A stretch of DNA of 64,000 bases from Chromobacterium subtsugae (GCF_001676875.1 NZ_JYKA01000015.1:1-64000); one strand, 5' to 3'; positions 1 through 7,785 are shown, counted from the first letter of the stretch. Numbers and translations are program-made. The notes: generated by a model from the sequence alone, not told the origin.

Positions 1-243
1 ACAACTCCGGTCAGGCAGGACTATCGCTCCCCAGGTCGATCCCGCCTGGATCGAACCGGCGGCAAACAAGGGGAGAACCTGCCCCAATCTGTGGGTGGCC
101 AGCTGAACCCCGACTGGGTCGAGTGGCTAATGGGGTGGCCCATAGGGTGGACCGACTTAAATCCCTTGGGAACGGCCAGGTTCCGCGAGTGGCTGCAGCA
201 GCATTCACCATCCTGCACGACTTCTGAGGAGGACGCCGCATGA
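1..243 (+). CDS. C-terminal end of a phage-type DNA methyltransferase (partial)
   Basis: Open reading frame entering from the left edge in the frame starting at base 1 and ending at TGA 241-243; the start is outside the window. The readable tail contains GGQLNPDWVEWLMGWPIGW followed by TDL and FREWLQQHS. This LNPxWVEWLMGWPxGWTDL block is, from memory of the family, the conserved end of phage and prophage DNA (cytosine) methylases. No catalytic motif is visible here, so the assignment rests on the tail alone. It is the first gene of a same-strand chain of small prophage genes. The next start codon overlaps its stop. Confidence 0.55.
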   Translation, partial: TTPVRQDYRSPGRSRLDRTGGKQGENLPQSVGGQLNPDWVEWLMGWPIGWTDLNPLGTARFREWLQQHSPSCTTSEEDAA

Positions 244-308
244 CCTGCCCCTACGACCGCTGGCTGCCCGATCAGCCGGCACCAATGCCCGACCAGGGCG
301 AGGAGTGA
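240..308 (+). CDS. 22-aa phage micro-ORF
   Basis: ATG at 240-242 overlaps the preceding stop by 3 bases (ATGA arrangement). It is preceded by GGAGG at about 227-231, a strong ribosome binding site. The product is 22 residues (MTCPYDRWLPDQ...) and rich in Pro and acidic residues. No domain can be recognised. Position and coupling make translation plausible, as in other tightly packed phage early regions, but such a short frame can also be a translational-coupling leader for the next gene. Confidence 0.35.
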   Translation: MTCPYDRWLPDQPAPMPDQGEE

Positions 309-311
309 ACC

Positions 312-527
312 ATGACCACCAAGCCCGCCACCATCACCGCCACCATGGATGGCGACGCAGCCTACCAATTGGCGCAGTTCTGCAAGCGCGTCAATTTCAG
401 CACGTTCTACGAGCTGACCGAGGCGCATTTGTCCCGCGACGAACGTACCCGGCGCGCCTACCTCATGGTCGATGGACTGACGGCCATCATGACCGGGCTG
501 AACGAAGCCGGCCACTCCCCGCGATAG
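312..527 (+). CDS. small phage protein (DUF7706-like)
   Basis: 71-residue protein, ATG 3 bases after the preceding micro-ORF, with GAGG-type ribosome binding sequence just upstream. The centre reads DAAYQLAQFCKRVNFSTFYELT and the end NEAGHSPR. This resembles the short phage proteins with an LAQFCKRVGW-like core and an A-G-(Y/H)-(A/S)-PR end that I associate with family DUF7706, whose function is unknown. Predicted mostly helical, soluble, no membrane segment. It belongs to the same-strand prophage chain from 1 to 2006. Assignment to the family is from memory and moderate. Confidence 0.6.
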   Translation: MTTKPATITATMDGDAAYQLAQFCKRVNFSTFYELTEAHLSRDERTRRAYLMVDGLTAIMTGLNEAGHSPR

Positions 528-536
528 GAGACCACC

Positions 537-905
537 ATGCAACACCTGCACGACATCCCCGACACCGGCGCGGCGATTGCCGCAGTCAACGAGGCCAACG
601 CGGCCGGCGACCTCAACCTGGGCGAGCAGCCCACCAGCCACATCAACGGCGTCCACGTCTACGAAATGAACGACTGCGACTGGGTTGTTGCGCGCTCGGA
701 GCAAGAGGCACAGGCCTACTACTGCGACCTGAATGGCGAAGACGATCCGCCGCGCGCATTGACTGCCGAGGAGCTGGATCGATTGGACTTTTTCGTCGAT
801 GCCGAGAAGCCCGACGGCCACTCAATCACGTTCCGTGAGCGTCTGCAGCAACTGGTAGACAACAACGAGCAAATTCCCGACCTGTTCGCCACGACGGAGT
901 ATTGA
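537..905 (+). CDS. hypothetical phage protein
   Basis: 122 residues, ATG at 537 with GGAG a few bases upstream. Acidic protein (many D/E), with a DLNGEDDPPRALTAEELDRLDFF segment in the middle and a helical, acidic C-terminus. No signal peptide, membrane segment or recognised domain. It sits nine bases after the DUF7706-like gene and its stop precedes the next start by two bases, so it is part of the prophage operon. Function unknown. Confidence 0.6.
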   Translation: MQHLHDIPDTGAAIAAVNEANAAGDLNLGEQPTSHINGVHVYEMNDCDWVVARSEQEAQAYYCDLNGEDDPPRALTAEELDRLDFFVDAEKPDGHSITFRERLQQLVDNNEQIPDLFATTEY

Positions 906-907
906 CC

Positions 908-1570
908 ATGCAACCCCTGACCCAACTGGCGGACGCCGCGCGCGCCGTCATCGCAGCTTTCGACCGTGCCGGCGAGCTGACCGACGAACTGATCAGTGCG
1001 CTGGAGCTGGCACTGAATGGAGCCGAGCTGTCGCCGGCCACCGAGCAGAGCGGCGAGGAGTTGGCGTGGCTGGTGGTGAATATCGACGACCAGGACGAGC
1101 AGTATGTTCCGGCGAGCGATAAGCGCCGCATAGAGCATTTCCGCGCATCTCCGGGCGCATGGGAAATGACGCCGCTCTACACCCGCCAGCAGCCCGCGCC
1201 GGCTGTGCTGGATGGGTGGCAATCTGGCGTGGAGGCATGCGCCAAGATGCTGGAGAAGAAGGCTGAAGACTACGCAAGCGAGTTCGGCCATTCGGACATG
1301 GGCGCGTTGTCATTCGGCAGCGGGTTCCATGCAGATGTGAAGCGCGACCATCATTCCACACTGCTGGAACTGGCCGAAGAGCTGCGCGCCCTGCTCGCCG
1401 CCGCGCCGCAGCCGGCACAGCAGCTGCCATCCGTGATCGAAGAGATCGCTCTGCAGTGGGACGGCTGCGAATACGAATCGTCGACCGGCCAAATTGACAT
1501 TGGCTGGGCGATCCGCGCCGCTGGCCAGCGACTGCTAGCCGCGCCGCAGCCGAGGGAAGGGGCCGCGTGA
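908..1570 (+). CDS. hypothetical phage protein, about 220 aa
   Basis: About 220 residues. ATG 908 is chosen over an in-frame TTG at 902, because ATG 908 avoids overlap with the previous gene and has GGAG at a suitable distance. The N-terminal third is a helical LADAARAVIAAFDRAGELTDEL segment. The middle holds EACAKMLEKKAEDYASEFG, and two Ala/Pro/Gln-rich linkers (APQPAQQLPS and LAAPQPREG) separate segments, a modular pattern common in phage early proteins. No catalytic motif seen. The stop overlaps the start of the next gene (TGATG). Confidence 0.6.
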   Translation: MQPLTQLADAARAVIAAFDRAGELTDELISALELALNGAELSPATEQSGEELAWLVVNIDDQDEQYVPASDKRRIEHFRASPGAWEMTPLYTRQQPAPAVLDGWQSGVEACAKMLEKKAEDYASEFGHSDMGALSFGSGFHADVKRDHHSTLLELAEELRALLAAAPQPAQQLPSVIEEIALQWDGCEYESSTGQIDIGWAIRAAGQRLLAAPQPREGAA

Positions 1571-1902
1571 TGGCCGTCTACGTAGACGACATGCGCGCGC
1601 AGTATGGCCGGATGATCATGTGCCACATGCTGGCCGACACCGACGAGGAGCTGCACGCCATGGCGGCCCGGATCGGTGTGGCGCGACGGTGGCATCAGTC
1701 GGCTAGCACGCCGCACAGTCACTACGATGTGTGTTTGGCTAAACGCGCCGCGGCCGTCAGACTCGGAGCATTAGAGATTGACCGCGCTGGCGTGGCGCGT
1801 CTGATCCGACAGAAGAGAGAGGCATTACCGAGGTGCACCTGCCCGTCTGGCGACGGCTCTCTACGCTGGCCGTGCCCGCGGCATCCGCCGGAGTCGGCAT
1901 GA
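1570..1902 (+). CDS. DUF4031 domain phage protein
   Basis: 110 residues from ATG 1570, which overlaps the upstream stop by one base; a GTG at 1567 is also in frame. The sequence AVYVDDMRAQYGRM, MCHMLADTDEELHAMA, RRWHQ and HYDVCLAKR matches the DUF4031 pattern: a short protein with invariant VDD, W-H-x and HYD(I/V)-x-x-KR blocks, common in phages and plasmids. The clustered Asp/His residues suggest a metal or nucleotide-binding site, but the family has no assigned activity that I know of. It belongs to the prophage operon. Confidence 0.75.
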   Translation: MAVYVDDMRAQYGRMIMCHMLADTDEELHAMAARIGVARRWHQSASTPHSHYDVCLAKRAAAVRLGALEIDRAGVARLIRQKREALPRCTCPSGDGSLRWPCPRHPPESA

Positions 1903-2006
1903 TGACCCCCGCGCTACCGGCCCCGCCGGTCTACCGCTACACCCAGCGCCGCGACGGCGCCGTCATCTACGTTGGCCCGGAGCCGCCGGCACAAGTAAAA
2001 GCCTAG
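1899..2006 (+). CDS. 35-aa phage micro-ORF
   Basis: ATG 1899 overlaps the DUF4031 stop (ATGA). The 35-residue product (MMTPALPAPPVYRYTQRRDGAV...) has a short beta-hairpin-like centre YRYTQRRDGAVIYVG. No family recognised. Its stop (TAG 2004-2006) overlaps the stop of the convergent gene on the other strand in a shared CTAG. It closes the first same-strand prophage gene chain. Confidence 0.35.
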   Translation: MMTPALPAPPVYRYTQRRDGAVIYVGPEPPAQVKA

Positions 2007-2410
2007 GGCTGTATTGAGTGGATGCGGTAAAGGCTTCCGCCGAAGGATCGTGACAGGTGTAGATGTCTTATGGCCAGCCCATGTTCTGCCAGCTCTTTAA
2101 GTGGCCAAGGGCGGGAAATTATGCGACAAAAATCTCTCACATCGTTGCCATTTCCAAGTGTGCCTGGGAGCTCTTCATCCCCGATATCGGTTCGGCGCGC
2201 CAGTAGAAAATAGAGCTGATCAAATCGAAAATCGAAAATGAGCATGCCCTCCTCATCGCGAACGGGGCTTCTCATCTCTATGAGATCTTGAAGCAACTCG
2301 GGGTCTCTTTCGGACAGCAACCTCGCAAACTCACCCTTGAAATATGCAGCAACACGGGCGAGGTATTTTGTCTTTGTCACGGCGCGCTCCGCAGAAGAAA
2401 CATTCATCAT
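2003..2410 (-). CDS. hypothetical moron-like protein in the prophage, minus strand
   Basis: 135 residues if started at the MM pair (2410). The frame stays open further upstream, but that part overlaps the dNMP kinase start region and has no good ribosome binding site. The N-terminal half is basic and helical (AVTKTKYLARVAAYFKGEFARLL). The middle is FRFDQLYFLLARRTDIGDEELPGTLGNG and the end SFGGSLYRIHSIQP. No known domain recognised. The gene is less GC-rich than its neighbours and faces against the phage operon, as lysogenic-conversion genes (morons) or regulators often do. Function unknown. Confidence 0.55.
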   Translation of the reverse strand: MMNVSSAERAVTKTKYLARVAAYFKGEFARLLSERDPELLQDLIEMRSPVRDEEGMLIFDFRFDQLYFLLARRTDIGDEELPGTLGNGNDVRDFCRIISRPWPLKELAEHGLAIRHLHLSRSFGGSLYRIHSIQP

Positions 2411-2450
2411 ATCGCAGGCTCTCTCTACCGTGCTTGCGCAGGAGAACCAC

Positions 2451-3083
2451 ATGCAACTAATCGGCCTCGCCGGCCCGAAGAAATCCGGCAAAGACACCAT
2501 TGCCGACCATCTGGTCGCCAATCACGGCTTCGTGAAGATCGGCTTCGCGGACAAGATCCGGGAGGAACTGCGCGCGGCCTACCCTGGCTTGGAAACGGGT
2601 GCATTCGAAAATCAAGCATTCAAAGACGTCAATGACATTTCTCTTGCTCTTGAGCATTGCGAGAACTTGGGCTTCATAGACTGGCTGAGGCAAAGACGCG
2701 TAGTAGAGATATACGCCGAGCTGAGCGAGTCCCGCTCGCCTCGCTGGCTCCAGCAGCAATGGGGAGACTACCGGCGCGCGACCGCCGGCTGGGATTATTT
2801 CATCTGCGACGTGCGGGCGCGCATTGAGGCATCAACGGCACCGGTCGTCGTGTCCGGCCTGCGCTACGCAGCCAGCGCGCCGATCCCGACCGCCGAGGCC
2901 GGTTTGATCCGGCAGCTGGGCGGCTGGGTTTGGCACATCAACCGACCAGGCTATCAGGCGTCGGCCGAGCACACGACCGAAATCGCCCTGCCGCGCCACT
3001 CACGCGACCTCACCATCGACAATGACGGCGACGTCAAGACCCTGCTCGACGTGGTCGACCTGACAGTCGGGGCGCTTGCATGA
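2451..3083 (+). CDS. phage deoxynucleoside monophosphate kinase
   Basis: 210 residues from ATG 2451, which has AGGAG at 2440-2444; the longer upstream frame (from 2337) is rejected because the family begins at the P-loop. MQLIGLAGPKKSGKDTIADHL is a Walker A motif (GPKKSGKDT, residues 8-16) of the kind seen in T4 gp1-like dNMP kinases, which phosphorylate dNMPs with ATP to feed phage DNA synthesis. VKIGFADKIREEL follows the P-loop as in that family, and LQQWGDYRRA with WDYFICDVRA lies in the region that usually binds the nucleotide. It is followed by an overlapping small ORF and then the excision/integration genes. Confidence 0.75.
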   Translation: MQLIGLAGPKKSGKDTIADHLVANHGFVKIGFADKIREELRAAYPGLETGAFENQAFKDVNDISLALEHCENLGFIDWLRQRRVVEIYAELSESRSPRWLQQQWGDYRRATAGWDYFICDVRARIEASTAPVVVSGLRYAASAPIPTAEAGLIRQLGGWVWHINRPGYQASAEHTTEIALPRHSRDLTIDNDGDVKTLLDVVDLTVGALA

Positions 3084-3262
3084 AGCAGAACTCCCCTCCC
3101 ATGAAGCGGCCGCCCTCGCTGGCGGCCTTGTTGTTTCCGCAGGCAGTGCCGGCGAGCATGCGCACCCTACCCTCTACACTCCATGCCGAGCGGCACAACA
3201 AGGGCCAGTCGTTCAGTCCGGCACATTGGCCGCGGATGCGGTCGTCCGGCGAAAATATCTGA
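3080..3262 (+). CDS. 60-aa hypothetical prophage ORF
   Basis: ATG 3080 overlaps the kinase stop by four bases (ATGA), suggesting coupled translation. The product is a basic, Pro/Ser-rich 60-residue peptide (MKQNSPPMKRPPSLAALLFPQ...). No domain recognised. Another frame (3076-3279) is open over the same bases, so coding potential is not certain. Listed because of the coupling pattern that runs through this element. Confidence 0.3.
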   Translation: MKQNSPPMKRPPSLAALLFPQAVPASMRTLPSTLHAERHNKGQSFSPAHWPRMRSSGENI

Positions 3263-3275
3263 AAAAGGAATCGCC

Positions 3276-3470
3276 ATGAAGTGGGTAACACTGACAAAGT
3301 ACTGCGAAGACTCAGGGGACACCAAGGATGCGGTTTACAATCGCCGCCGTCGCGGCACCTGGCTAGATGGCCGTGAATGCAAATTGGTATCAGGGAAGTT
3401 GTGGGTTAACACTGAGGCGGTAAAAAAATGGATAGAAAACGAGGGAATGAAGTCTCACAAGGCGGCGTAG
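3276..3470 (+). CDS. xis: excisionase (Xis-type DNA-binding protein)
   Basis: 64 residues from ATG 3276, with AAAGGAA at about 3264-3270. The sequence MKWVTLTKYCEDSGDTKDAV, RRRGTWLDGRECKLVSGKLWVN and VKKWIEN matches small phage excisionases of the winged-helix/MerR-like kind: an N-terminal WVTL-x-KY, a central R-x-x-G-x-W-x-x-G and a C-terminal W-(I/L) helix. Excisionases bend attachment-site DNA and direct the integrase towards excision. Its 3' end overlaps the integrase start by 43 bases, the usual xis-int arrangement. Confidence 0.8.
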   Translation: MKWVTLTKYCEDSGDTKDAVYNRRRRGTWLDGRECKLVSGKLWVNTEAVKKWIENEGMKSHKAA

Positions 3471-4651
3471 AAACGCGCAGCGGGGCGAAAGGATCGTCTA
3501 TTCGAATACGGTTCATGTACAAAGGAGTCGAATGCAGAGAGACTCTAAAAATTCCCGCTACAAAAGCGAATATTGCATATGCCTCCCGCCTAAAGGGAGA
3601 AATTTTAAACGCAATTGAAAAGGGCACCTTCAATTACGCTGACTACTTCCCGGACAGCAAACGTGCGTCACTATTTGGCCACGCTATCATCAAATCAACC
3701 ATGAATGATCTATTCGACTCAGCAATTTCAGGATGGGAGCAGGCAGTACAAAATGGCACAATGTCACCATCAACGCTCGACGGATACAAAAAGATCGTTT
3801 CCGGCCGCTTACGACCAGCAATGGGCGAAAAACTGTTGCGCGACGTCGGACCTGCATTCTTGAGAACGTGGATTGGAGCACTTGGGGTTACCGCAAAAAC
3901 GGCGAGAAATATCATTAGCCCTTTGCGCTCTGTTTTTGATGATGCCATGAATGATGGCATGATCGAATTCAATCCACTGGATCGAGTGGCTTTGCGAAAG
4001 CTGCTTTCTCAAACCTCACACAAATCTGACTATTTTGTCGACCCATTTTCGATTGAGGAGATTGAAGCAATCCTGAAATTCGCATCGGGAAACGATGTAA
4101 ATATGTATCAATTTTGGTTTGAGACTGGTTTGCGGCAAGGGGAGCTAATTGCTTTGCGCTGGTCGAAAGTCGATTTCATCCATGGATCAGTCAGGATTGA
4201 AGAAAACATCGTAGTCAAAGAGGAGAAAGGGCCAAAAACTGCCGCAGGTATCCGTGACATTACCTTGACGGCCAAGGCGCTGGAAGCCCTGCAGCGGCAA
4301 AAGGCGATTTCGTTTCTGGCCGGTGATCGAGTCTTCACTCACCACAAGACCGGCAAGGGGTGGGAGACGGAAAAGCAAATCCGAATGAGCTCCTGGACAC
4401 CCCTGCTGAAGCGGGCTGGCGTCCGCTACAGGAATCCCTATCAGATCCGCCACACGTTCGCCTCTCACCACGTCAGCAACGGTGCGAACCTCTGGTGGTT
4501 AGCTCGCCAGCTCGGCCACGAGACTATCGAGATGATCATCCGGCACTACGGCAAGTGGGTTCCGCTGGAGCGAAGAAACGTGGGCGAAAATTGGGCGAAC
4601 ACGACGACAGCAGGAGGCGGCACCAGACAGCAAAGAAAAACGGCAGACTAG
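3428..4651 (+). CDS. int: tyrosine site-specific integrase
   Basis: 407 residues. The N-terminal ~60 residues (SIRIRFMYKGVECRETLKIPAT) look like the Arm-DNA-binding DUF3596 type, followed by a SAM-like core-binding domain (about 90-185) and the catalytic domain. Catalytic residues visible: R236 in FETGLRQGEL, K270 in GPKTAAG, R341 in YQIRHTFAS, H364 in QLGHETIE and the nucleophile Y374 in IIRHYGKW. The usual first His of HxxR is Gln339, which I recall being common in DUF3596-type integrases. The N-terminal half is clearly A+T-richer than the surrounding chromosome, in line with foreign origin. It ends 62 bases before the ssrA 3' end, so ssrA is the likely target. Confidence 0.92.
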   Translation: MDRKRGNEVSQGGVETRSGAKGSSIRIRFMYKGVECRETLKIPATKANIAYASRLKGEILNAIEKGTFNYADYFPDSKRASLFGHAIIKSTMNDLFDSAISGWEQAVQNGTMSPSTLDGYKKIVSGRLRPAMGEKLLRDVGPAFLRTWIGALGVTAKTARNIISPLRSVFDDAMNDGMIEFNPLDRVALRKLLSQTSHKSDYFVDPFSIEEIEAILKFASGNDVNMYQFWFETGLRQGELIALRWSKVDFIHGSVRIEENIVVKEEKGPKTAAGIRDITLTAKALEALQRQKAISFLAGDRVFTHHKTGKGWETEKQIRMSSWTPLLKRAGVRYRNPYQIRHTFASHHVSNGANLWWLARQLGHETIEMIIRHYGKWVPLERRNVGENWANTTTAGGGTRQQRKTAD

Positions 4652-4713
4652 TCTAAAAGCCGCGTCCCTATTGGTTTGCGACCTTCTGCTATTGTCTGCC
4701 GTTGCCAAAAAAC

Positions 4714-4745
4714 TGGTGGAGGCGGCGGGAATCGAACCCGCGTCC
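4714..4745. other. inferred attachment site (attR/attL) at the ssrA 3' end
   Basis: The last bases of ssrA (CCA end, acceptor stem and part of the T arm) directly follow the integrase-bearing end of the element. ssrA 3' ends are known integration targets of tyrosine-integrase elements, and such insertions leave a direct repeat of the tRNA-like 3' end. The second copy would lie at the far end of the element, outside this window, so the exact crossover cannot be defined here. Confidence 0.5.
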
Positions 4746-5078
4746 GAAAGTCCTCTACAGTGAGTTCTACATACTTAGTCGTGTCATTTGGATTTAACCG
4801 CTGCCACGCCGACGGACAGGCTGGACTTTGGCGAGTCACCTATTATTTCGCACTGCGCCAAGTAACCCGACACAGCACTAGCAGATGTAAAGTGACACTA
4901 CAGGGTTTTGACGCCCCCGGCCCATCTGCGAACCGTTGTAGTGTCTAGCCGGCCGTTAGGCTGCTAGAGCGTAAGTTTCGTCGTTTGCGACTAAAAAAAT
5001 TCAGTGTTTTACGGGGTGACTGAAATCCCGGTATGCCCCCATCTGCTTCGCAACCCCCGTCGAAACCAGGTCGCCCCC
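4714..5078 (-). ncRNA. ssrA: tmRNA (transfer-messenger RNA)
   Basis: On the minus strand the 5' end (5078) starts GGGGGCG and pairs with the 3' acceptor strand CGCCTCC before the discriminator and CCA at 4714-4716. The tRNA-like T arm (GGGTTCGATTCCC) is present at about 4727-4745. The 5' region contains TTTCGACGGGGGTTGCGAAG, the conserved tmRNA start. The tag reading frame (complement 4959-4988) translates to ANDETYALAA followed by TAA, with GCA resume codon at 4986-4988. tmRNA with SmpB rescues stalled ribosomes and tags incomplete proteins for proteolysis. The gene is intact despite the element at its 3' end, as expected when the insertion restores the target. Confidence 0.97.
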
Positions 5079-5092
5079 AGATAAGAAAGAAT

Positions 5093-5121
5093 ATTCTACA
5101 ACATTTGCCATCTTTTGGCGA
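5093..5121 (-). promoter_or_regulatory. candidate ssrA sigma-70 promoter
   Basis: On the minus strand TAGAAT (complement of 5093-5098) stands 17 bases after TCGCCA (complement of 5116-5121), about 15 bases before the mature tmRNA 5' end. Precursor tmRNA is trimmed by RNase P, so a short leader is expected. The -35 match is weak. Confidence 0.3.
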
Positions 5122-5141
5122 GCATTATCCCGCGCCCGGCC

Positions 5142-5762
5142 TTATTTGCTCAGCATGTGGCCCAGCTTGGCCGCCTTGGTGTCCAGATAACGATCGTTGT
5201 AGGGATTGCGCCCCACTTGCAGCGGCACCCGTTCGGCCACGTCGATGCCGGCGGCCGCCAGCGTGGCCAGCTTGCGCGGATTGTTGGTCATCACCCGCAC
5301 GCTGCCTATGCCCAGGTGCTCCAGCATGTGGCGGGCGATGCGGAAGTCGCGCATGTCGGCCGGGAAGCCCAGCCGCTCGTTGGCCTCCACGGTATCCGCG
5401 CCGCCATCCTGCAGCTTGTAGGCGCGGATCTTGTTGATCAGGCCGATGCCGCGGCCTTCCTGGCGCAGATACAGCAGCGCGCCGCGGCCCTCCTTGCAGA
5501 TGGCCTCCATCGCCGCCTCCAGCTGGAAACCGCAGTCGCAGCGCAGCGAAAACAGCGCGTCGCCGGTCAGGCATTCGGAATGCAGCCGCGCCAACACCGG
5601 CTGGCCGTCCGACACGTCGCCCAGCGTCAGCGCCACATGCTCGCGGCCGCCTTCTTCTTCGAAACCGTGCATGACGAACTCGCCCCAGGGCGTGGGCAAT
5701 TCGCAGCTGGCCACATACTGGATGACGGGCTCTGCGGAATCTGGCAACGGGAATGACGACAT
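5142..5762 (-). CDS. ribA: GTP cyclohydrolase II
   Basis: 206 residues, start at ATG 5762 with GGAGAAG upstream; the longer frame to 5819 runs into the terminator of the upstream gene. The enzyme opens GTP to 2,5-diamino-6-ribosylamino-pyrimidinone 5'-phosphate, formate and pyrophosphate, the first step of riboflavin synthesis. Zinc ligands C64, C75 and C77 are present in [20 protein letters not shown]. The active-site block [10 protein letters not shown] and INKIRAY are intact, and the C-terminal [20 protein letters not shown] is canonical. Length matches E. coli RibA. A divergent second copy lies at 35742-36818 in a biosynthetic cluster; this one is the housekeeping form. Confidence 0.96.
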   Translation of the reverse strand: MSSFPLPDSAEPVIQYVASCELPTPWGEFVMHGFEEEGGREHVALTLGDVSDGQPVLARLHSECLTGDALFSLRCDCGFQLEAAMEAICKEGRGALLYLRQEGRGIGLINKIRAYKLQDGGADTVEANERLGFPADMRDFRIARHMLEHLGIGSVRVMTNNPRKLATLAAAGIDVAERVPLQVGRNPYNDRYLDTKAAKLGHMLSK

Positions 5763-5805
5763 GACTTCTCCAACTCGGTGAACGCCAGCAACTGGCCTGC
5801 AATGC

Positions 5806-5828
5806 AAAAAGGCCGCCACGGCGGCCTG
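5806..5828 (-). terminator. rho-independent terminator of the GAF gene
   Basis: GGCCGCC/GGCGGCC inverted repeat at 5811-5826 with five A's at 5806-5810, which read as a U run on the minus strand. It separates the GAF-protein gene from ribA. Confidence 0.7.
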
Positions 5829-5836
5829 GACAAAGT

Positions 5837-6559
5837 TTAGTTGGGGAGCGAATCCGGTTTTTCAAGCGCAGGTAGCGCGGCCAGCTGCGGCGCCAGCACG
5901 ATGGCGAGGGCCGCCAGCCACACCTGGCGCTCCGGCGTGAAGAAGCCGGGCTCGAAAGCCTCGGCGTCGATGATGCCCAGCACATTGTCGTCGCCGCCCA
6001 GCACCGGCAGGCAAACCTCGCTTTTCACTTTCGGGTCGCATTCGTAGTAGCCGCCGCCATCGGCGCGCCACTGCGCCACGTCGTCGACCACCACCGCCCA
6101 GCCGGTCAGACCGACGCGGCTGTTGTTGCTGTATTCGGCGAAGGCTTCGGTCAGCGGGAATTCGGCGCGGCTCTCCACCCCCTGGTAAGCCAGCTTGACC
6201 AGGATGGCGTCCTTGCCGACGCCGATCTTGCGGTAGATGCCCAGCCATTCGGCGCCGACCTTGGCGTTGACCGACTCCACCAGCGCGTTGAGGTTGACCA
6301 GCGCGGCGGTCAGCTCCGGCGTTTCGCCACCCAGCACGAACGACAGGTCGTACGGGGTGTCGTCCAGCTCGTTCACCAGCGAGCAGCTGCCGCCCTCGCC
6401 CAGCTTGGGCACCCGGTAGCGGTACAGGTCGCGGCGCGGCGCGGGCTTGTCCACGCTGAGGACGGCCTGCAGCGTGATCACGGCGATCTGCAGCTCCGTG
6501 ACATCCAGATTCAGCGCCTGCTCTCGCAGATAGTCGGTCAGCTGGCTTGCGGGTATCAT
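5837..6559 (-). CDS. GAF-domain protein
   Basis: 240 residues from ATG 6559, which has AGGAG upstream; the 8-residue upstream extension is rejected. The N-terminal ~60 residues are helical with a charged [16 protein letters not shown] segment. The rest fits a GAF fold: a central sheet with WLGIYRKIG, a [25 protein letters not shown] loop, [36 protein letters not shown] and a final helix. GAF domains bind small molecules or regulate attached catalytic modules, but no second domain is attached here. The VCLPVL...LGIIDAE block is reminiscent of free-methionine-(R)-sulfoxide reductases, yet the characteristic multiple cysteines are not evident. Ligand unknown. Confidence 0.75.
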   Translation of the reverse strand: MIPASQLTDYLREQALNLDVTELQIAVITLQAVLSVDKPAPRRDLYRYRVPKLGEGGSCSLVNELDDTPYDLSFVLGGETPELTAALVNLNALVESVNAKVGAEWLGIYRKIGVGKDAILVKLAYQGVESRAEFPLTEAFAEYSNNSRVGLTGWAVVVDDVAQWRADGGGYYECDPKVKSEVCLPVLGGDDNVLGIIDAEAFEPGFFTPERQVWLAALAIVLAPQLAALPALEKPDSLPN

Positions 6560-6661
6560 GAGGACTCCTGAACAGCGGCGCATTTGCGATGCGCTTCGAT
6601 TTGAAACCTAACAGGATACCAAACTCCCCTTCGGTCCGCCATTTCAGCCCCTTATATCCTC

Positions 6662-7735
6662 ATGACAGCCATTCATATCCGCCACCCGGCGCTCACCATC
6701 AAGGCCGGCGCCAAAGCCCGGCAAATCCTGCAACGCGGCCTGTCGGCGCAACAAGTCGGCAGCCTGCCCGGCGCGGCCGGGGGACCCAAGGCGGTGGGGC
6801 TGACCGGGCTGGACCAGGCGGTGTTCGAATGGCTGGCCGGCGCGCCGCGCGAGCGCGAGCTGGTGGGCGCGTCGATAGGCGGCTGGCGCTTCGCCTGCGC
6901 GATGCAGCCGGACCCGGCGCGGGCGCTGGCGCGACTGGCCGAACGCTATACCGAGGAGGGCTATTCCCCCCGCGTCACCACCGCCCAGATCACCGCGCAG
7001 ACCCGCGCCATGCTGGACGACATCCTCGGCGCGGACGGCCTCGCCAGGCTGCTGGACCATCCGCATTATCGGCTGAGCCTGCTGCTGGTGCAGTCGCACG
7101 GCCTGGCCAATAGCGAGGCGAAGCCGGCGCTGTTGTCCGGCCTGGCGGTGGCGGCGGCGCTGAACATGGTGTCGCGGCCGCTGCTGCGGCACAGCTTCAG
7201 CCGGGTCATCTGCCATGATCCGCGCAGCTCGCTGCGCTTCAAGCCGACGGACGCCATCCCCACCCGGCTGCTGGCGCTGGACGCCGGCAATCTGCGGCAG
7301 GCGCTGATGGGCACGGTGGCCATTCCCGGCTTTCTGCACGGCGTGCAGCTGCCCGACGCGCCGCCGGCCATCTACCGCGACGGCGGCCTCACCGACTACC
7401 ACATCGACTTCCCCTTCGCCGACGGCGAAGAGATCGCGCTATACCCGCACTTCACCGACCGCATCGTGCCGGGCTGGTTCGACAAATCGCTGCCTTGGCG
7501 CAAGGCCAGCCGCAGCAATCAGGCCAATACCGTGCTGATCGCGCCGTCGCGCGAGTACCTGGCGCGGCTGCCCTCCGGCAAATTGCCGGACCGCAAGGAT
7601 TTCCACCGCTACCTGCGGCGGGACGCGCTGCGGCGCGAGCACTGGAAAACCGCCAGCGCGGAAAGCCAGCGCCTGGGCGACGCCTTCCGCGAATGGCTGG
7701 AGAAGCCCGGCTCCATCGCGGTGCAGCCGCTTTAA
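6662..7735 (+). CDS. patatin-like phospholipase family protein
   Basis: 357 residues. The serine hydrolase motif G-x-S-x-G is present as GASIGG with nucleophile Ser71, preceded by a glycine-rich oxyanion loop (PGAAGGPKAVG, residues 36-46). The catalytic Asp of the Ser-Asp dyad is D240 in YRDGGLTDY, the DG(G/A) motif of patatins. Such enzymes cleave acyl esters of lipids. No signal peptide or membrane segment; the end is charged and helical. Ribosome binding site is poor at ATG 6662. It stands alone between divergent and convergent neighbours. Confidence 0.82.
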   Translation: MTAIHIRHPALTIKAGAKARQILQRGLSAQQVGSLPGAAGGPKAVGLTGLDQAVFEWLAGAPRERELVGASIGGWRFACAMQPDPARALARLAERYTEEGYSPRVTTAQITAQTRAMLDDILGADGLARLLDHPHYRLSLLLVQSHGLANSEAKPALLSGLAVAAALNMVSRPLLRHSFSRVICHDPRSSLRFKPTDAIPTRLLALDAGNLRQALMGTVAIPGFLHGVQLPDAPPAIYRDGGLTDYHIDFPFADGEEIALYPHFTDRIVPGWFDKSLPWRKASRSNQANTVLIAPSREYLARLPSGKLPDRKDFHRYLRRDALRREHWKTASAESQRLGDAFREWLEKPGSIAVQPL

Positions 7736-7761
7736 GCCGCCGGACTGCCGGCGCCGGCATG

Positions 7762-7785
7762 AAAAAAGCCGGGCAGATGCCCGGC
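7762..7785 (-). terminator. terminator of the collagenase gene
   Basis: GCCGGGC-AGAT-GCCCGGC hairpin at 7768-7785 with six A's at 7762-7767, read as U's on the minus strand. It follows the collagenase stop; on the plus strand the tail is only weakly T-rich but could also help end the patatin transcript. Confidence 0.7.

Noticed and set aside
2337..2450. N-terminal extension of the dNMP kinase
   Set aside because: The family begins directly with the P-loop, and ATG 2451 has AGGAG; the extension overlaps the start region of the minus-strand gene.
4676..4948. 90-residue open frame over ssrA
   Set aside because: It lies inside the structured tmRNA gene; the RNA explains the conservation.
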